Shown in pieces: positions 43,562 to 52,269 of a stretch of 64,000 bases of DNA. Under the pieces are notes generated by a model. It ran no database searches. It worked only from the letters and a program-made list of their open reading frames with translations, and was not told where the DNA came from. The translations under genes were made by a program, and so were the position numbers. The DNA lies in assembly GCA_902490405.1 (NCBI GenBank), contig CABUDS010000006.1, positions 1 to 64,000 of the forward strand. Reading direction: 5' to 3'. Numbering within the stretch: position 1 is the first letter of the stretch; each line of letters begins with the position of its first letter. This DNA is from an uncultured Collinsella sp. (GTDB lineage Bacteria; Actinomycetota; Coriobacteriia; Coriobacteriales; Coriobacteriaceae).

Positions 43562-43613
43562 AGTCATTGGGGACGTTCTTGAATGACTAGTCGTTAAAGA
43601 ACGTCCAACGACT
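43562..43613. repeat. Family C palindrome, copy 2
   Basis: AGTCATTGGGGACGTTCTT at 43562-43580 pairs imperfectly with AAGAACGTCCAACGACT at 43597-43613. The end overlaps the TAG stop of the Dus gene (43614-43612). Confidence 0.8.
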
Positions 43614-44574
43614 AGTAGCCACAAAAGCGGGCAACAGGCGCAAGCGGCTGCTCGCGAAAGACGCGCTCGACAGCAGCGCGGTATTCATCGACCTTTTTGG
43701 TCTTGCGAACGAGCTTGTGAACGGTCGCGGGATCGGCGAAGGCGCATTTGGCGTAGAACCACCACTCCTTCATGCGAAAGACCGCGTTGTCCCCAATCTC
43801 GTCCGCATAGGCCGCAAACAGTATGTCGTGGAAGCGCTGCAGCTCAGCGGCCGTGGCAGCAGGGCCGCCCTTAACCATGCGAGCCAGCGCGGGGTTCGCG
43901 AGCAAGCCGCGCCCCAACATTACGTGGCGTGTTCCGGGATAGGCCCCCACCAGCGCATCCATGTCCTCAAGATCAAAGATGTCGCCGTTATAGGCCACGG
44001 GAAACGGCGCCCGCTCCAACGTCTCGCCGTAAAACTCTTTACGCGGCGAGCCCGTATAACGGTCCTTTTGCACGCGCGGATGCACGATCAGCTCTGCCAG
44101 CGGCATGCGGCAATAGAGGTCGAGCACGCGTTCGTACTCGTCATCGCTTTCCAACCCCAGCCTGGTCTTGACCGACACCGGCAAGGGTGAGCGTTCGCAC
44201 ACGTCGCTCAAGAACACCTCGAGCTCATCCAGGTTGCGCAGAAAGCCCGAACCCTTGCCTTTGGCAACAACCGTACCCGAGGGGCAGCCAAGGTTGAGAT
44301 TGACCTCGCGGTACCCCATCTCGGCGAGCACCTGCGCCGCCCACACAAACTCGTCCGCATTCTTGGACATCAGCTGAGGTACTACGTTAAGCCCCTGGTT
44401 ATTGGCAGGATCGACCTCTTTAAACGCCTTGCCACCAAAGCGGTTGCCCACCCGCGGCGGCGGCAAAAACGGCGTGTAATAACAATCGAGCGCGCCAAAG
44501 CACTCCGCATGCACGCGACGGAACACATGCCCGGTAATCCCCTCCATAGGGGCCAGCGATAAATTCATCAACAT
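43612..44574 (-). CDS. tRNA-dihydrouridine synthase
   Basis: A 320-residue FMN-dependent TIM-barrel enzyme reducing uridines in tRNA. It opens LSLAPMEGITGHVFRRV; VNLNLGCPSGTVVAKGKGSGFLR near residue 92 carries the conserved catalytic Cys in GCP; VKTRLG near residue 138, LIVHPRVQKDRYTGSPRKE and YNGDIFDLED complete the FMN site. Length is typical. Which tRNA positions it modifies cannot be read from the sequence. The stop codon is inside a family C repeat and a family A repeat lies 16 bp before the start. Confidence 0.92.
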   Translation of the reverse strand: MLMNLSLAPMEGITGHVFRRVHAECFGALDCYYTPFLPPPRVGNRFGGKAFKEVDPANNQGLNVVPQLMSKNADEFVWAAQVLAEMGYREVNLNLGCPSGTVVAKGKGSGFLRNLDELEVFLSDVCERSPLPVSVKTRLGLESDDEYERVLDLYCRMPLAELIVHPRVQKDRYTGSPRKEFYGETLERAPFPVAYNGDIFDLEDMDALVGAYPGTRHVMLGRGLLANPALARMVKGGPAATAAELQRFHDILFAAYADEIGDNAVFRMKEWWFYAKCAFADPATVHKLVRKTKKVDEYRAAVERVFREQPLAPVARFCGY

Positions 44575-44589
44575 CCACTCTCAAATCAA

Positions 44590-44618
44590 TGTGACAAAGG
44601 GACAGTCCCTTTGTCACA
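44590..44618. repeat. Family A palindrome, copy 4
   Basis: A perfect TGTGACAAAGGGAC dyad 16 bp upstream of the Dus start codon, one of few copies on the 5' side of a gene. Confidence 0.9.
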
Positions 44619-44703
44619 TCCCATTCAAGCGGTTCAGGAACTCTTCGCAGGCGCGAGAACGCAGGCGATATTTTTTCCACACCAGATACGATGCAATGGT
44701 GAA

Positions 44704-44730
44704 GGGGCAAAAGGGCAGTCCCTTTGCCCC
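44704..44730. repeat. Family A-like hairpin with GGGGCAAA arms
   Basis: GGGGCAAAAGGG and CCCTTTGCCCC around CAGT: the core CAAAAGGGCAGTCCCTTTG is that of family A, but the outer GTGA/TCAC is changed to GGGG/CCCC with the pairing kept. It is followed by AAGTGCCGGC. Confidence 0.7.
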
Positions 44731-44784
44731 AAGTGCCGGCTACCGGACGCAAGCTAGTTGCCGTTCGCGAACGCCGCCCATATT

Positions 44785-44970
44785 TCGAGGTCTAATACTT
44801 TTCCCGAGAAGTGAACGGCTGTATTTGAACCCCCGAAGCATTGACATTTTTAGGCGTCAAAACCGCAGGATTTGACTGGCAAAACCGCAGGAAATTGCAC
44901 GCCAAAAGTGTCGATGCTTCGGGAGTCCGTTTTCACTCGTTCACTTCTCGGGAAAAGTATTAGACCTCGA
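44785..44970. repeat. 186-nt hairpin element with nested inverted repeats
   Basis: Perfect 33-bp outer arms at 44785-44817 and 44938-44970 (inner end of the left arm CCCGAGAAGTGAACG). Inside are second arms, CCCGAAGCATTGACA near 44831 and TGTCGATGCTTCGGG near 44908, and a centre with the direct repeat AAAACCGCAGGA. No frame or terminator T-run. It fills most of the gap between the Dus gene and the DUF3592 gene and looks like a MITE-like or structured RNA element. Confidence 0.85.
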
Positions 44971-44985
44971 TTCCGCAGTCCCCGA

Positions 44986-45014
44986 TGTGACAAAGGAACA
45001 GTCCATTTGTCACA
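44986..45014. repeat. Family A palindrome, copy 5
   Basis: TGTGACAAAGGAACAGTCC and ATTTGTCACA, with one mismatch in the core. It stands 16 bp after the 186-nt hairpin. A run of nine C follows at 45026-45034. Confidence 0.85.
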
Positions 45015-45106
45015 TTCAGAATTGACCCCCCCCCGCAATAGCTCATCGATGGCGGGATTCTCTATACTGGGTCACATATGACGGTATCGCGCCAAAGGAG
45101 AACACC

Positions 45107-45634
45107 GTGACCACGTCGCAGATATCCCTGCTCGCGCTCATCTTGGTTGGGGGCATCGGCATCCTGCTTATCGGAGTGAGCGCGCTCATGAAGGCCGCCG
45201 CCCGCAAGAAAGCCAAGGCCTGTACCGCCGTGACCATGGGGACGGTCATCGACCATCGCTTTATGGGTGAAGGCAGAATGAATCCCGTTTTGGAATACAC
45301 CGTCGACGGCACGCAATACCGCGCGAAAAAACAATTCCGTGGCATAAAGACCAAAAGCTTGTCGGGACTCCCCATCCGCACGCAAGCCACCGCCTACGAA
45401 GACGCCAAGGGCTGGCTGCACGTGCAGACAGGCCCCATCGCCCGCCTAGGCACCCTCGCGGAGCAGCTTTGGCCCCTCGGTAGCCAAATGACCGTGTACT
45501 ACAACCCCAGCAACCCAGACAAAAGCTATGTCGAACGCCCCATCGTGGGCAACTTTGCCACACTGATGTTTAACATCGCAGGCTTCTTGCTCATCGCGAT
45601 GAGCATCTTGCTCTATGTTCTTATCCAGCGCTAG
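45107..45634 (+). CDS. DUF3592-like membrane protein
   Basis: A 175-residue protein with a membrane helix at each end (SLLALILVGGIGILLIGVSA and FNIAGFLLIAMSILLYVLI) and a beta-rich exposed middle (GTVIDHRFMGEGRMNPVLEY, GSQMTVYYNPSNPDKSYVE). The phrase VYYNPSNPDKSYV is a hallmark of DUF3592 proteins, for which no function is known. GTG start behind AAAGGAGAACACC. The next gene follows 63 bp downstream and is probably in the same transcript. Confidence 0.78.
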   Translation: MTTSQISLLALILVGGIGILLIGVSALMKAAARKKAKACTAVTMGTVIDHRFMGEGRMNPVLEYTVDGTQYRAKKQFRGIKTKSLSGLPIRTQATAYEDAKGWLHVQTGPIARLGTLAEQLWPLGSQMTVYYNPSNPDKSYVERPIVGNFATLMFNIAGFLLIAMSILLYVLIQR

Positions 45635-45697
45635 CTCAAACTGATGCGCCCCGCGCCCCATGCGCCGCAACGACCGTTACGACACCAAGGATCAGCC

Positions 45698-46831
45698 ATG
45701 GCAACACTTTCCGAACAAGAACGTAAGCGCATCCAGCGATACTGCATCTGTCCCAAGGTTGCCGGCGCGGCGCTTGCCATGGCATTCGTGCTGCCCTTAT
45801 TGATTATTCCTTTCGAAATGATCGACGACATCGTCTTCCATCACGAAGGCTTCCAAGAGACGGGCATGATGACCGCCTTGGTGCTCACCGCCATCGAGCT
45901 CGTCATATTCTGCTACTGTGCCCTCGCGCCGCGTTTTGGCATGCGTGGCAAGCAGTGGAAGGAAATGCAGTACCGGCTCGCCGTCGAGCAGAGCGAGAAA
46001 GACCGCTCGGCACAGATCGCAGGCGTTGTTGGCACGCAGGCCGCCGCGCGCCTGCTCAGGAACAGTGACAACGAGACCGCGCGCAACCTGGGCGGCGCGG
46101 CAGAGGTCGCCGCTGCCGTAGGCGCCGTCGCCACCGCGGCAGATGTGCTTGCCGAGAGCTTCGCCAACGCAAAGGCCGCGGCAGAGGCCTGTGGCGTGCC
46201 TATCCCCCGTGCAAAAAAGTGGATCGTCGCGCTTGTGGCGCTGCCCCTCGCAATCGTGTGCGGCGCCTATATCCCGCAGCTGGCGCAGGGAAACATCGAG
46301 ATGCAGGAGAACGCCGCGGCTGCAGCCGAGCAGATCGCCATCGCCCGCAAGGCGCTGGAACCCTCATGCGAGTACGTGTCCGCCGATGACCCCTACGAGC
46401 GATATCAAGATTACGGCTATCACGTCCGCGGCTATCTGCACGACGGCGACTCCGATACCCAAAAGACCTATACGTACCTGGATTTTGACAACAAGGGAAC
46501 GCTCACGGAAGTGAGCTACGCGGCAGAGGTCGACCCCAATGCGAGCCTCGAGGACAACCTCGCCCGTATCGAGCTCGACCTTGACGAGCTTTCCTCTGCC
46601 GTCCAAACCATAGACGTCAAGACCGCAAGCCCCAAGCTCCTAGCAGCGCAGAAGCTCCCTGAAGAGTTTAGACAGGCTTTTTTGAGCGGTTCGCTCTACG
46701 AGAGAATCTCTATCAGGACGAGTGACGGCCCCGTCAAAGCGTATTACTCGTTTGACACGGATCCCGAGGACGAGTTTGACGAGTACACCCATCCAACCAT
46801 CCGCATCACGCTGATGGGCAAAACGAACTAG
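45698..46831 (+). CDS. Hypothetical membrane protein with exposed C-terminal domain
   Basis: A 377-residue protein with three membrane helices: VAGAALAMAFVLPLLIIPF, MMTALVLTAIELVIFCYCAL and IVALVALPLAIVCGAYI near residue 185. Between helices 2 and 3 is an Ala-rich helical region (AARLLRNSDNETARNLGGAA). The last 170 residues are charged and beta-rich (YQDYGYHVRGYLHDGD), likely outside the membrane. AAGGATCAGCC precedes ATG 45698. No family is recognised. It shares its transcript with the DUF3592-like gene; a paired function is inferred only from that. Confidence 0.7.
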   Translation: MATLSEQERKRIQRYCICPKVAGAALAMAFVLPLLIIPFEMIDDIVFHHEGFQETGMMTALVLTAIELVIFCYCALAPRFGMRGKQWKEMQYRLAVEQSEKDRSAQIAGVVGTQAAARLLRNSDNETARNLGGAAEVAAAVGAVATAADVLAESFANAKAAAEACGVPIPRAKKWIVALVALPLAIVCGAYIPQLAQGNIEMQENAAAAAEQIAIARKALEPSCEYVSADDPYERYQDYGYHVRGYLHDGDSDTQKTYTYLDFDNKGTLTEVSYAAEVDPNASLEDNLARIELDLDELSSAVQTIDVKTASPKLLAAQKLPEEFRQAFLSGSLYERISIRTSDGPVKAYYSFDTDPEDEFDEYTHPTIRITLMGKTN

Positions 46832-46846
46832 GTGCAGGGAGATGAA

Positions 46847-46875
46847 TGTGACAAAGGGGCTGTCCCTTTGTCACA
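46847..46875. repeat. Family A palindrome, copy 6
   Basis: TGTGACAAAGGGGCTGTCC with right arm CTTTGTCACA. It lies between two convergent genes, and its last base is directly adjacent to the TAA stop of the ABC fusion gene (46878-46876). Confidence 0.88.
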
Positions 46876-49800
46876 TTATTCGGAGCGTAGGGCTTCTACG
46901 GGGTCTTTCTTGGATGCGCTACGGGCCGGCAGCAGGCCGGCGACAACCGTCAACAGCACCGAAATCGCGATGAGCACCAGCGCATCCTGCACGGGCAGAC
47001 TCATTAGGTTGGGGACCTGTTTGGCCGCAAGTGCCCAAGCATTGACCGGGAAGCTCACGGCCACCACGACGACAACAGCAAAGACGCCGGCAATGAGGCC
47101 CTCGATAAAGGTCTCGGCGTTGAACACGTTTGCCACGTTACGCTTCGACGCGCCAATCGCGCGCAGGATGCCAATCTCCTTTTTGCGCTCCAGCACGCTG
47201 ATGTAGGTGATGATGCCGATCATGATGGAGCTCACGACCAGGCTGATGCTCACGAATGCAATGAGCACCAAGCTGATGGTGTTCACGATGTCGGTCACCG
47301 AACCCATGATGATGCCCATGTAGTCGGTGTACGAAATTACCCGATCATCATGGCCGGCGGCTTTGACCTGCTTGTTGTACGCATCGATGTGATCGAGCAC
47401 GCGCTCCTTGGCCTCAAAGTCGCGCGGGAAAATCTTAACCGAGATGGGGTCTGCCTCATCCGCATAGCCCAACGTGGTCAGATTGTTGTCGTAGGTGAGC
47501 TTCGAAGCCTTGGCATAGCTCATCATGAGCGAACTCAAGTCCTCGGCGTCCATGTTGAAATGGATGGCACGAGCAAAGGCGCTCGCATCCACGTGCATGG
47601 CGCTCGCCAGGTTGGCAAAACTCGAAGACATCTGCGTCGCCATCTGGTCCATAAGCCCCGCTGCGCCCGCCTTGAGCTGGGACGATACCGTCGACGCTAT
47701 CTGCTCGCTGATTGCCTTCATCACCTGATCCATAGCCTGCTGCAGATACGGAGCCAGCTGCTTTTGCACATAGTCGGTCATCGCCTGTTGCAGGCGCTCG
47801 GCCAGGGCATCGCCGCCGAGCGCCTGCAATTGAGCCAGGCATTGCTGGGCTGCGGCATCATTCTCAAGATACGTCGAGAATGCGGCAGCGAGCTTTGACG
47901 CGTCCTTAAGATCTTCGGGCGACAGCGCCTTAAACTGATCCGACTGCATAAAGCCCTCAAACAGTTGGTTGGCAAGTGTTCCCACCTGCTGCATTTGCTC
48001 GGGTGTGAGCTCCAGACCGTCAAAGATGCCCGAGAAATCTGGAGCCGGCGCTTTGGCCATGATGTCGCTGAAGTCGATGTCCTTCCCAACGCCCGAAAGG
48101 TCAATGTCCAGACCGGACAAGTCGATACCAGAAAGGTCTATACCGCCGGCCGCACCCGAAAGCGCAGACGTATCGAACGAGAACGCGCTCTTCAGCGCCG
48201 CCTCGTCCACGCTGAACATGCTGCCCAAATCAACGCCTTGTTTGGCCTCGCCTTGCAGCTCATCGAAGGTTTTACCCGTAAAGACATCCGTCTCGGGGCG
48301 GGCAAGCTGCTCCTGCACGATCTGCGAATCGGCAGCGCGCTCCATAAGCTGGCGAGTCAGCGCGTGCGTATAGGCAATACCCGGGGACAACGCGCTCGCG
48401 TTGGCCGTCTCGTTCGGTCGCACCACGCCCACAATACGCACGTCAATACCGTCGGCAACCTTGGCCGTCATAAAGTCGGCGTCGCCAGACATGTCAGTCC
48501 ACATGCCGGTCTCTTCGTTTTTGCGATACGCATCGGCCGGCGACAGCACCTTAAACGTCGTGGACAGCGCATCGTCGTAGGTAAAGTCGGTACCGGTCTC
48601 GGGCGCTTCGACGCCACCGTCGGCCGCCATGGCGCTGTTAACCAGGTCGTTGAGCTCGCTGATATCCAGCGCGCCGATGCTGTAGAGCGTGTAGTCGCCC
48701 ACCGTGCCGCGGCTCGAAAGCACCATCACGGCTTCGTTGGCGGACGTAGGCCAATGCCCCGCCACGACGTCGTATTGGCTGTCGAGCAGGCTCTGGTCAT
48801 CAATCATCTCGTTGAAGACCGAGGTTCCCACGGAATCCATGCTCACCGTCGCCGCCGAACTCGCGCCGCCGCTCATGGCCTCGGTCATAGCGTTGGGAAC
48901 AAGTCGAACGGGCTTCTCGTCACCCTTACCCGCACGATAGACAACCGGCGATACACCGTAGCCGTACTGAATGGCGTTGACCTCTTTATCGATGCCGTCG
49001 CCACCGGCATCGAGCCATGCCTTAAAGCTCGTCATGTCGTTGGACTTAACGCTCGCAAACATATCCTTTACGGCCGTGACCACGGGGATCTTATCGGTTC
49101 CCCGAGCCTTGCCGTCGGTGCTGCCGTCGGACGAGCCCTCGTTCTTGGACGTATCGTCATCCGCGGCCCCCTGCCCGCCCATCATGGACGACAGGTCGTA
49201 ATCCTGCTTGGAAATGGTGAGCGGGTAGCTCGAGAGCGTATCCTCCTCGACCTTTTTGATGTAGCCGTTTACGCCATTGGACAGCGCCAGAATCGCCGCG
49301 ATACCGATAATGCCAATCGAGCCCGCAAAGGCAGTCATGGCCGTACGGCCCTTCTTGGTCATGAGATTTCGAGCAGAAAGCCCCAGCGCCGTCACAAAAC
49401 TCATCGAGGTTTTGCGCGTAGGCTTAGCCTCGCGACGCGCGGCCTTGGCAACATCAAAAGGGTCGGAATCGTCGGTAATCTTGCCGTCCGCCAGGTTGAC
49501 GATGCGCGTAGCGTATTGGTACGCCAGCTCGGGATTGTGCGTGACCATGATGACCAGACGGTCGCGCGCAACGTCCTTGAGCAAATCCATAACCTGCACG
49601 GATGTCGTTGAGTCCAAGGCGCCGGTCGGCTCGTCAGCCAGCACGATTTCGGGGTCGTTGATCAAGGCGCGGGCAATGGCTACGCGCTGCATCTGCCCGC
49701 CCGAAAGCTGGTTCGGGCGTTTGTCAACGTGCTCGCCCAGACCAACCGCCTCGAGCGCCTTACGCGCACGCTGGCGGCGCTCGGCATGTCCCACGCCCGT

Positions 49801-50130
49801 GAGCGTAAGCGCCAGCTCCACGTTTTCCAAAATGCTCTGGTGCGGAATGAGGTTGTAGCTCTGAAACACAAAGCCAATGCGATTGTTTCTGTAGGCATCC
49901 CAATCGCGGTCGCTGAAATCCTTGGTCGAGATGCCATCGATCAGCAGATCGCCCGAATCGAAATGATCGAGTCCACCAATGACGTTGAGCATCGTAGTTT
50001 TACCCGAACCCGAGGGACCCAGGATGGCTACAAACTCGTTATCGCGAAAAGACAGGCTTACGCTATCGAGCGCTACCTGCGTAAACGACTGCGTAACGTA
50101 CCTTTTGCAAATAACTCTGAGATCCAGCAT
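46876..50130 (-). CDS. ABC ATPase-FtsX permease fusion (MacB-like)
   Basis: A 1084-residue single-chain ABC system. Residues 1-225 are a LolD/MacB-type ATPase: Walker A GPSGSGKTTML, signature LSGGQMQRVAIARAL, Walker B IVLADEPTGALD. A first membrane helix (MTAFAGSIGIIGIAAILALS) near 265 is followed by a very large exposed region (about 290-930) with a LSGIDLSGLDIDLSGV repeat and Q/A-rich helices (MQQVGTLANQLF, YLQQAMDQVMKAI). Three C-terminal helices and VLERKKEIGILRAIGASKRN form the FtsX module. Such proteins export peptides or work in envelope maintenance. ATG 50130 has GAGAGG upstream. Confidence 0.9.
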   Translation of the reverse strand: MLDLRVICKRYVTQSFTQVALDSVSLSFRDNEFVAILGPSGSGKTTMLNVIGGLDHFDSGDLLIDGISTKDFSDRDWDAYRNNRIGFVFQSYNLIPHQSILENVELALTLTGVGHAERRQRARKALEAVGLGEHVDKRPNQLSGGQMQRVAIARALINDPEIVLADEPTGALDSTTSVQVMDLLKDVARDRLVIMVTHNPELAYQYATRIVNLADGKITDDSDPFDVAKAARREAKPTRKTSMSFVTALGLSARNLMTKKGRTAMTAFAGSIGIIGIAAILALSNGVNGYIKKVEEDTLSSYPLTISKQDYDLSSMMGGQGAADDDTSKNEGSSDGSTDGKARGTDKIPVVTAVKDMFASVKSNDMTSFKAWLDAGGDGIDKEVNAIQYGYGVSPVVYRAGKGDEKPVRLVPNAMTEAMSGGASSAATVSMDSVGTSVFNEMIDDQSLLDSQYDVVAGHWPTSANEAVMVLSSRGTVGDYTLYSIGALDISELNDLVNSAMAADGGVEAPETGTDFTYDDALSTTFKVLSPADAYRKNEETGMWTDMSGDADFMTAKVADGIDVRIVGVVRPNETANASALSPGIAYTHALTRQLMERAADSQIVQEQLARPETDVFTGKTFDELQGEAKQGVDLGSMFSVDEAALKSAFSFDTSALSGAAGGIDLSGIDLSGLDIDLSGVGKDIDFSDIMAKAPAPDFSGIFDGLELTPEQMQQVGTLANQLFEGFMQSDQFKALSPEDLKDASKLAAAFSTYLENDAAAQQCLAQLQALGGDALAERLQQAMTDYVQKQLAPYLQQAMDQVMKAISEQIASTVSSQLKAGAAGLMDQMATQMSSSFANLASAMHVDASAFARAIHFNMDAEDLSSLMMSYAKASKLTYDNNLTTLGYADEADPISVKIFPRDFEAKERVLDHIDAYNKQVKAAGHDDRVISYTDYMGIIMGSVTDIVNTISLVLIAFVSISLVVSSIMIGIITYISVLERKKEIGILRAIGASKRNVANVFNAETFIEGLIAGVFAVVVVVAVSFPVNAWALAAKQVPNLMSLPVQDALVLIAISVLLTVVAGLLPARSASKKDPVEALRSE

Positions 50131-50256
50131 GGACGGCAACCTCTCTCGCGCGGGCGCGCTCGCCCGCTCCCCCGCCGTTCACGTTCGGCGCGTTCGCCCT
50201 ACTCTATCCCCATTTTTTGCCGGCACCGGTGAGAAATGTAACGAACCGCACCAAAA

Positions 50257-50339
50257 AACGAACGGGATAGCACGCCGTATGGCGCACCATCCCGCATATA
50301 ACATCCCCGATGCGGCAAAGAGGCTGTCACTTTGTCACA
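50257..50339. repeat. Composite element D: GGGATGG hairpin plus degenerate family A, copy 1
   Basis: AACGGGATAGCACGCC and GGCGCACCATCCCG form a hairpin (50261-50294), then CATATAACATC, then a weak family A copy TGCGGCAAAGAGGC/TTTGTCACA at 50311-50339. The same order is found at 56226-56308. It stands past the 3' end of the CoA-disulfide reductase gene and likely ends its transcript. Confidence 0.8.
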
Positions 50340-50351
50340 TTCCAATGCGCG

Positions 50352-52043
50352 CTACTTTTCGAGCCCGCACGGCATAACGTTAGCGCTGCCGCGGCGAGCC
50401 TCAGTCACGGCTGCAAAGAAGCGATAGCCACCCGAGAAGTTAAAGCACTCAAAGCCATGCTGCACCAAAATGCGGCAAGCAATGTAGCTGCGAATGCCGC
50501 TCTGGCAAATCACGTAGACCGGCTTGACCCGGTCGAGCTCGCCCAGGCGATTGCGCAGATCATCGACGGGAATGTTTACGAAACCATCGATATGCCCGCG
50601 CTCATACTCCCCTTCCGTACGAACATCGAGCAGCTGCACGCTGCCATCGCGTGGCAAGTTGGGCTCATCCTCCCAATGCCACTGCGCCAGTATGCCGCGA
50701 TTGAGGTTCTCGATCATAAAGCCCGCCATATTGACGGGATCCTTCGCCGATGAATACGGCGGCGCGTATGCTAGGTCCAAATCCTTAAGCCTATCGCCGC
50801 GCATGCCTGCCTGGATGGCAGTCGCCAGAACGTCGATACGCTTGTCCACACCATCGATGCCCACGATTTGCGCACCCAGCAGGCGCAATCCCTGCTTCTC
50901 GAAGACAACCTTCATGGTCATGGGCGTTGCACCCGGATAATAACCCGCATGCGAACCGGGCGACAGGACCACGCTGTCGCAGTCAATTCCCGCCGCGCGT
51001 GCCGCCTTTTCGGATAGTCCCGTGCTTGCCGCCGTCAAGTCGAATACCTTGATAACCGATGAGCCCAACGATCCGAGGTAGCAGCTGTCCATGCCGGCTA
51101 TGACATCGGCGACGACACGCCCCTGCTTGTTGGCGGGGCCGGCGAGCGAAATGACCGCGTCCTCGCCGGTCACCTGATGCGTGACCTGCACGGCATCGCC
51201 CACGGCATACACGTCGGCAGCAGAGGTCTCCATGCGGTCGTTGACCACAATAGCCCCCTTGATGCCCAGTTCGAGCCCCGCCTCTTGCGCCAGATGGCTC
51301 TCAGGTGCCACGCCAATGGCAAGCAGCACCATATCGGCTCCGATAGGGTCATCGCCCGCAACATGGGTGACAACGCGGCCATCAACTTCCTCAAAACCTG
51401 TCACATCGGCCTTGAGGCGCAGATCGATACCGTGCTCACGCACCTCGGTATGCAAAAGGGTCGCCATGTCGTAATCCAGGTTGTTCATAAGCTGGACGGG
51501 ACGCTGCAGAAGGGTCACCTGGAGCCCCAGCTCGCACAGATTCTCCGCCGTCTCGACGCCAATGAAGCCGCCGCCGATCACGACGGCACTGCTCGGTCGC
51601 CGCTCTCGAACATAGCTGTGAATACGCAGCGTGTCCTCAACGGTGCGTAGGCTAAAGATTTTATCCGAGTCGATGCCCGGCAACGCAGGGCGAATCGGCT
51701 TTGCACCCGGCGACAGGATGAGCTTGTCATACGTCTCGACAAATTCCTCGCCCGTCAGCATATTGCGAACCTCGACCGTATGCGAATCGGGATGGATGGC
51801 AAACACCTCGTGACTCGTCTTGACCGCAATGCGAAAGCGATCCCAAAAGCCCTTGAGAGACTGCAGCGTCAATGCGCTCTCTTCTTCTATCACGCCGCCA
51901 ATGTAGTACGGAAGCCCACAGTTGGCATACGATACAAAACCCGTGCGCTCAAAGATGACAATTTGGGCCTGTTCGTCGAGTCTGCGCAAACGTGCCGCCG
52001 CCGATGCGCCGCCCGCGACGCCTCCAACGATAACCACCTTCAT
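50352..52043 (-). CDS. CoA-disulfide reductase-like flavoprotein with C-terminal rhodanese
   Basis: A 563-residue pyridine nucleotide-disulfide oxidoreductase of the CoADR-Rhd type. FAD motif VIVGGVAGGASAAARLRR at the N-terminus, single redox Cys42 in SYANCGLPYYIGG, NAD(P) site VVIGGGFIGVETAENL near 157, FAD motif AADVYAVGDAV near 285, dimer domain to about 450, then a rhodanese domain with LLDVRTEGEYERGHIDGFVNIP and active loop ICQSGIRSY (Cys about 517). Known relatives reduce CoA disulfide or polysulfide. It ends the redox cluster that starts at 54318, three bp after the rhodanese remnant. Confidence 0.93.
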   Translation of the reverse strand: MKVVIVGGVAGGASAAARLRRLDEQAQIVIFERTGFVSYANCGLPYYIGGVIEEESALTLQSLKGFWDRFRIAVKTSHEVFAIHPDSHTVEVRNMLTGEEFVETYDKLILSPGAKPIRPALPGIDSDKIFSLRTVEDTLRIHSYVRERRPSSAVVIGGGFIGVETAENLCELGLQVTLLQRPVQLMNNLDYDMATLLHTEVREHGIDLRLKADVTGFEEVDGRVVTHVAGDDPIGADMVLLAIGVAPESHLAQEAGLELGIKGAIVVNDRMETSAADVYAVGDAVQVTHQVTGEDAVISLAGPANKQGRVVADVIAGMDSCYLGSLGSSVIKVFDLTAASTGLSEKAARAAGIDCDSVVLSPGSHAGYYPGATPMTMKVVFEKQGLRLLGAQIVGIDGVDKRIDVLATAIQAGMRGDRLKDLDLAYAPPYSSAKDPVNMAGFMIENLNRGILAQWHWEDEPNLPRDGSVQLLDVRTEGEYERGHIDGFVNIPVDDLRNRLGELDRVKPVYVICQSGIRSYIACRILVQHGFECFNFSGGYRFFAAVTEARRGSANVMPCGLEK

Positions 52044-52045
52044 AG

Positions 52046-52198
52046 CTAACGCACCACCTTTCCCGTGTAGCCGCTTATGCCGCCGATATTCTTGACACTG
52101 CCATACCCAGAACGCTTAAGAAAACTCACAGCTTGGTTGCTTCGCGCACCGCTCAGGCAATGCACGAAAAGCTGCGTGCCCTTTCGACGTATACCCAT
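52046..52198 (-). pseudogene. Rhodanese C-terminal fragment
   Basis: Fifty codons from ATG 52198 encode GTQLFVHCLSGARSNQAVSF, then KNIGGISGYTGKVVR and a stop. This is the C-terminal half of a single-domain rhodanese with the active Cys loop; the N-terminal half with the LIDVRTPEEY segment is missing. The homology stops at the T-tract of the TlpA gene's terminator at 52215. It is either a remnant left by deletion or a rare half-domain gene. It lies 3 bp upstream of the CoA-disulfide reductase gene and in the same direction. Confidence 0.75.
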
Positions 52199-52214
52199 GA
52201 TGCTACCCCGAAGC

Positions 52215-52244
52215 AGAAAAAAGAGTCGCTGTTTCCAGCGACTC
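52215..52244 (-). terminator. Terminator after the TlpA-like gene
   Basis: On the minus strand GAGTCGCTG and CAGCGACTC form a 9-bp stem with a short loop, followed by TTTTTT. It lies 26 bp past the stop and separates the TlpA gene from the rhodanese remnant. Confidence 0.93.
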
Positions 52245-52269
52245 CCCTTCAGTTGTCTGTCCCACGGAC

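Noticed and set aside
45026..45034. Nine-C tract as a phase-variable promoter
   Set aside because: It is 73 bp from the DUF3592 start with no recognisable -10/-35 spacing around it; no support for switching.
47965..49611. A 548-codon plus-strand frame opposite the ABC fusion gene
   Set aside because: It is rich in R, H and V without domains and lies wholly inside a well-supported minus-strand gene.
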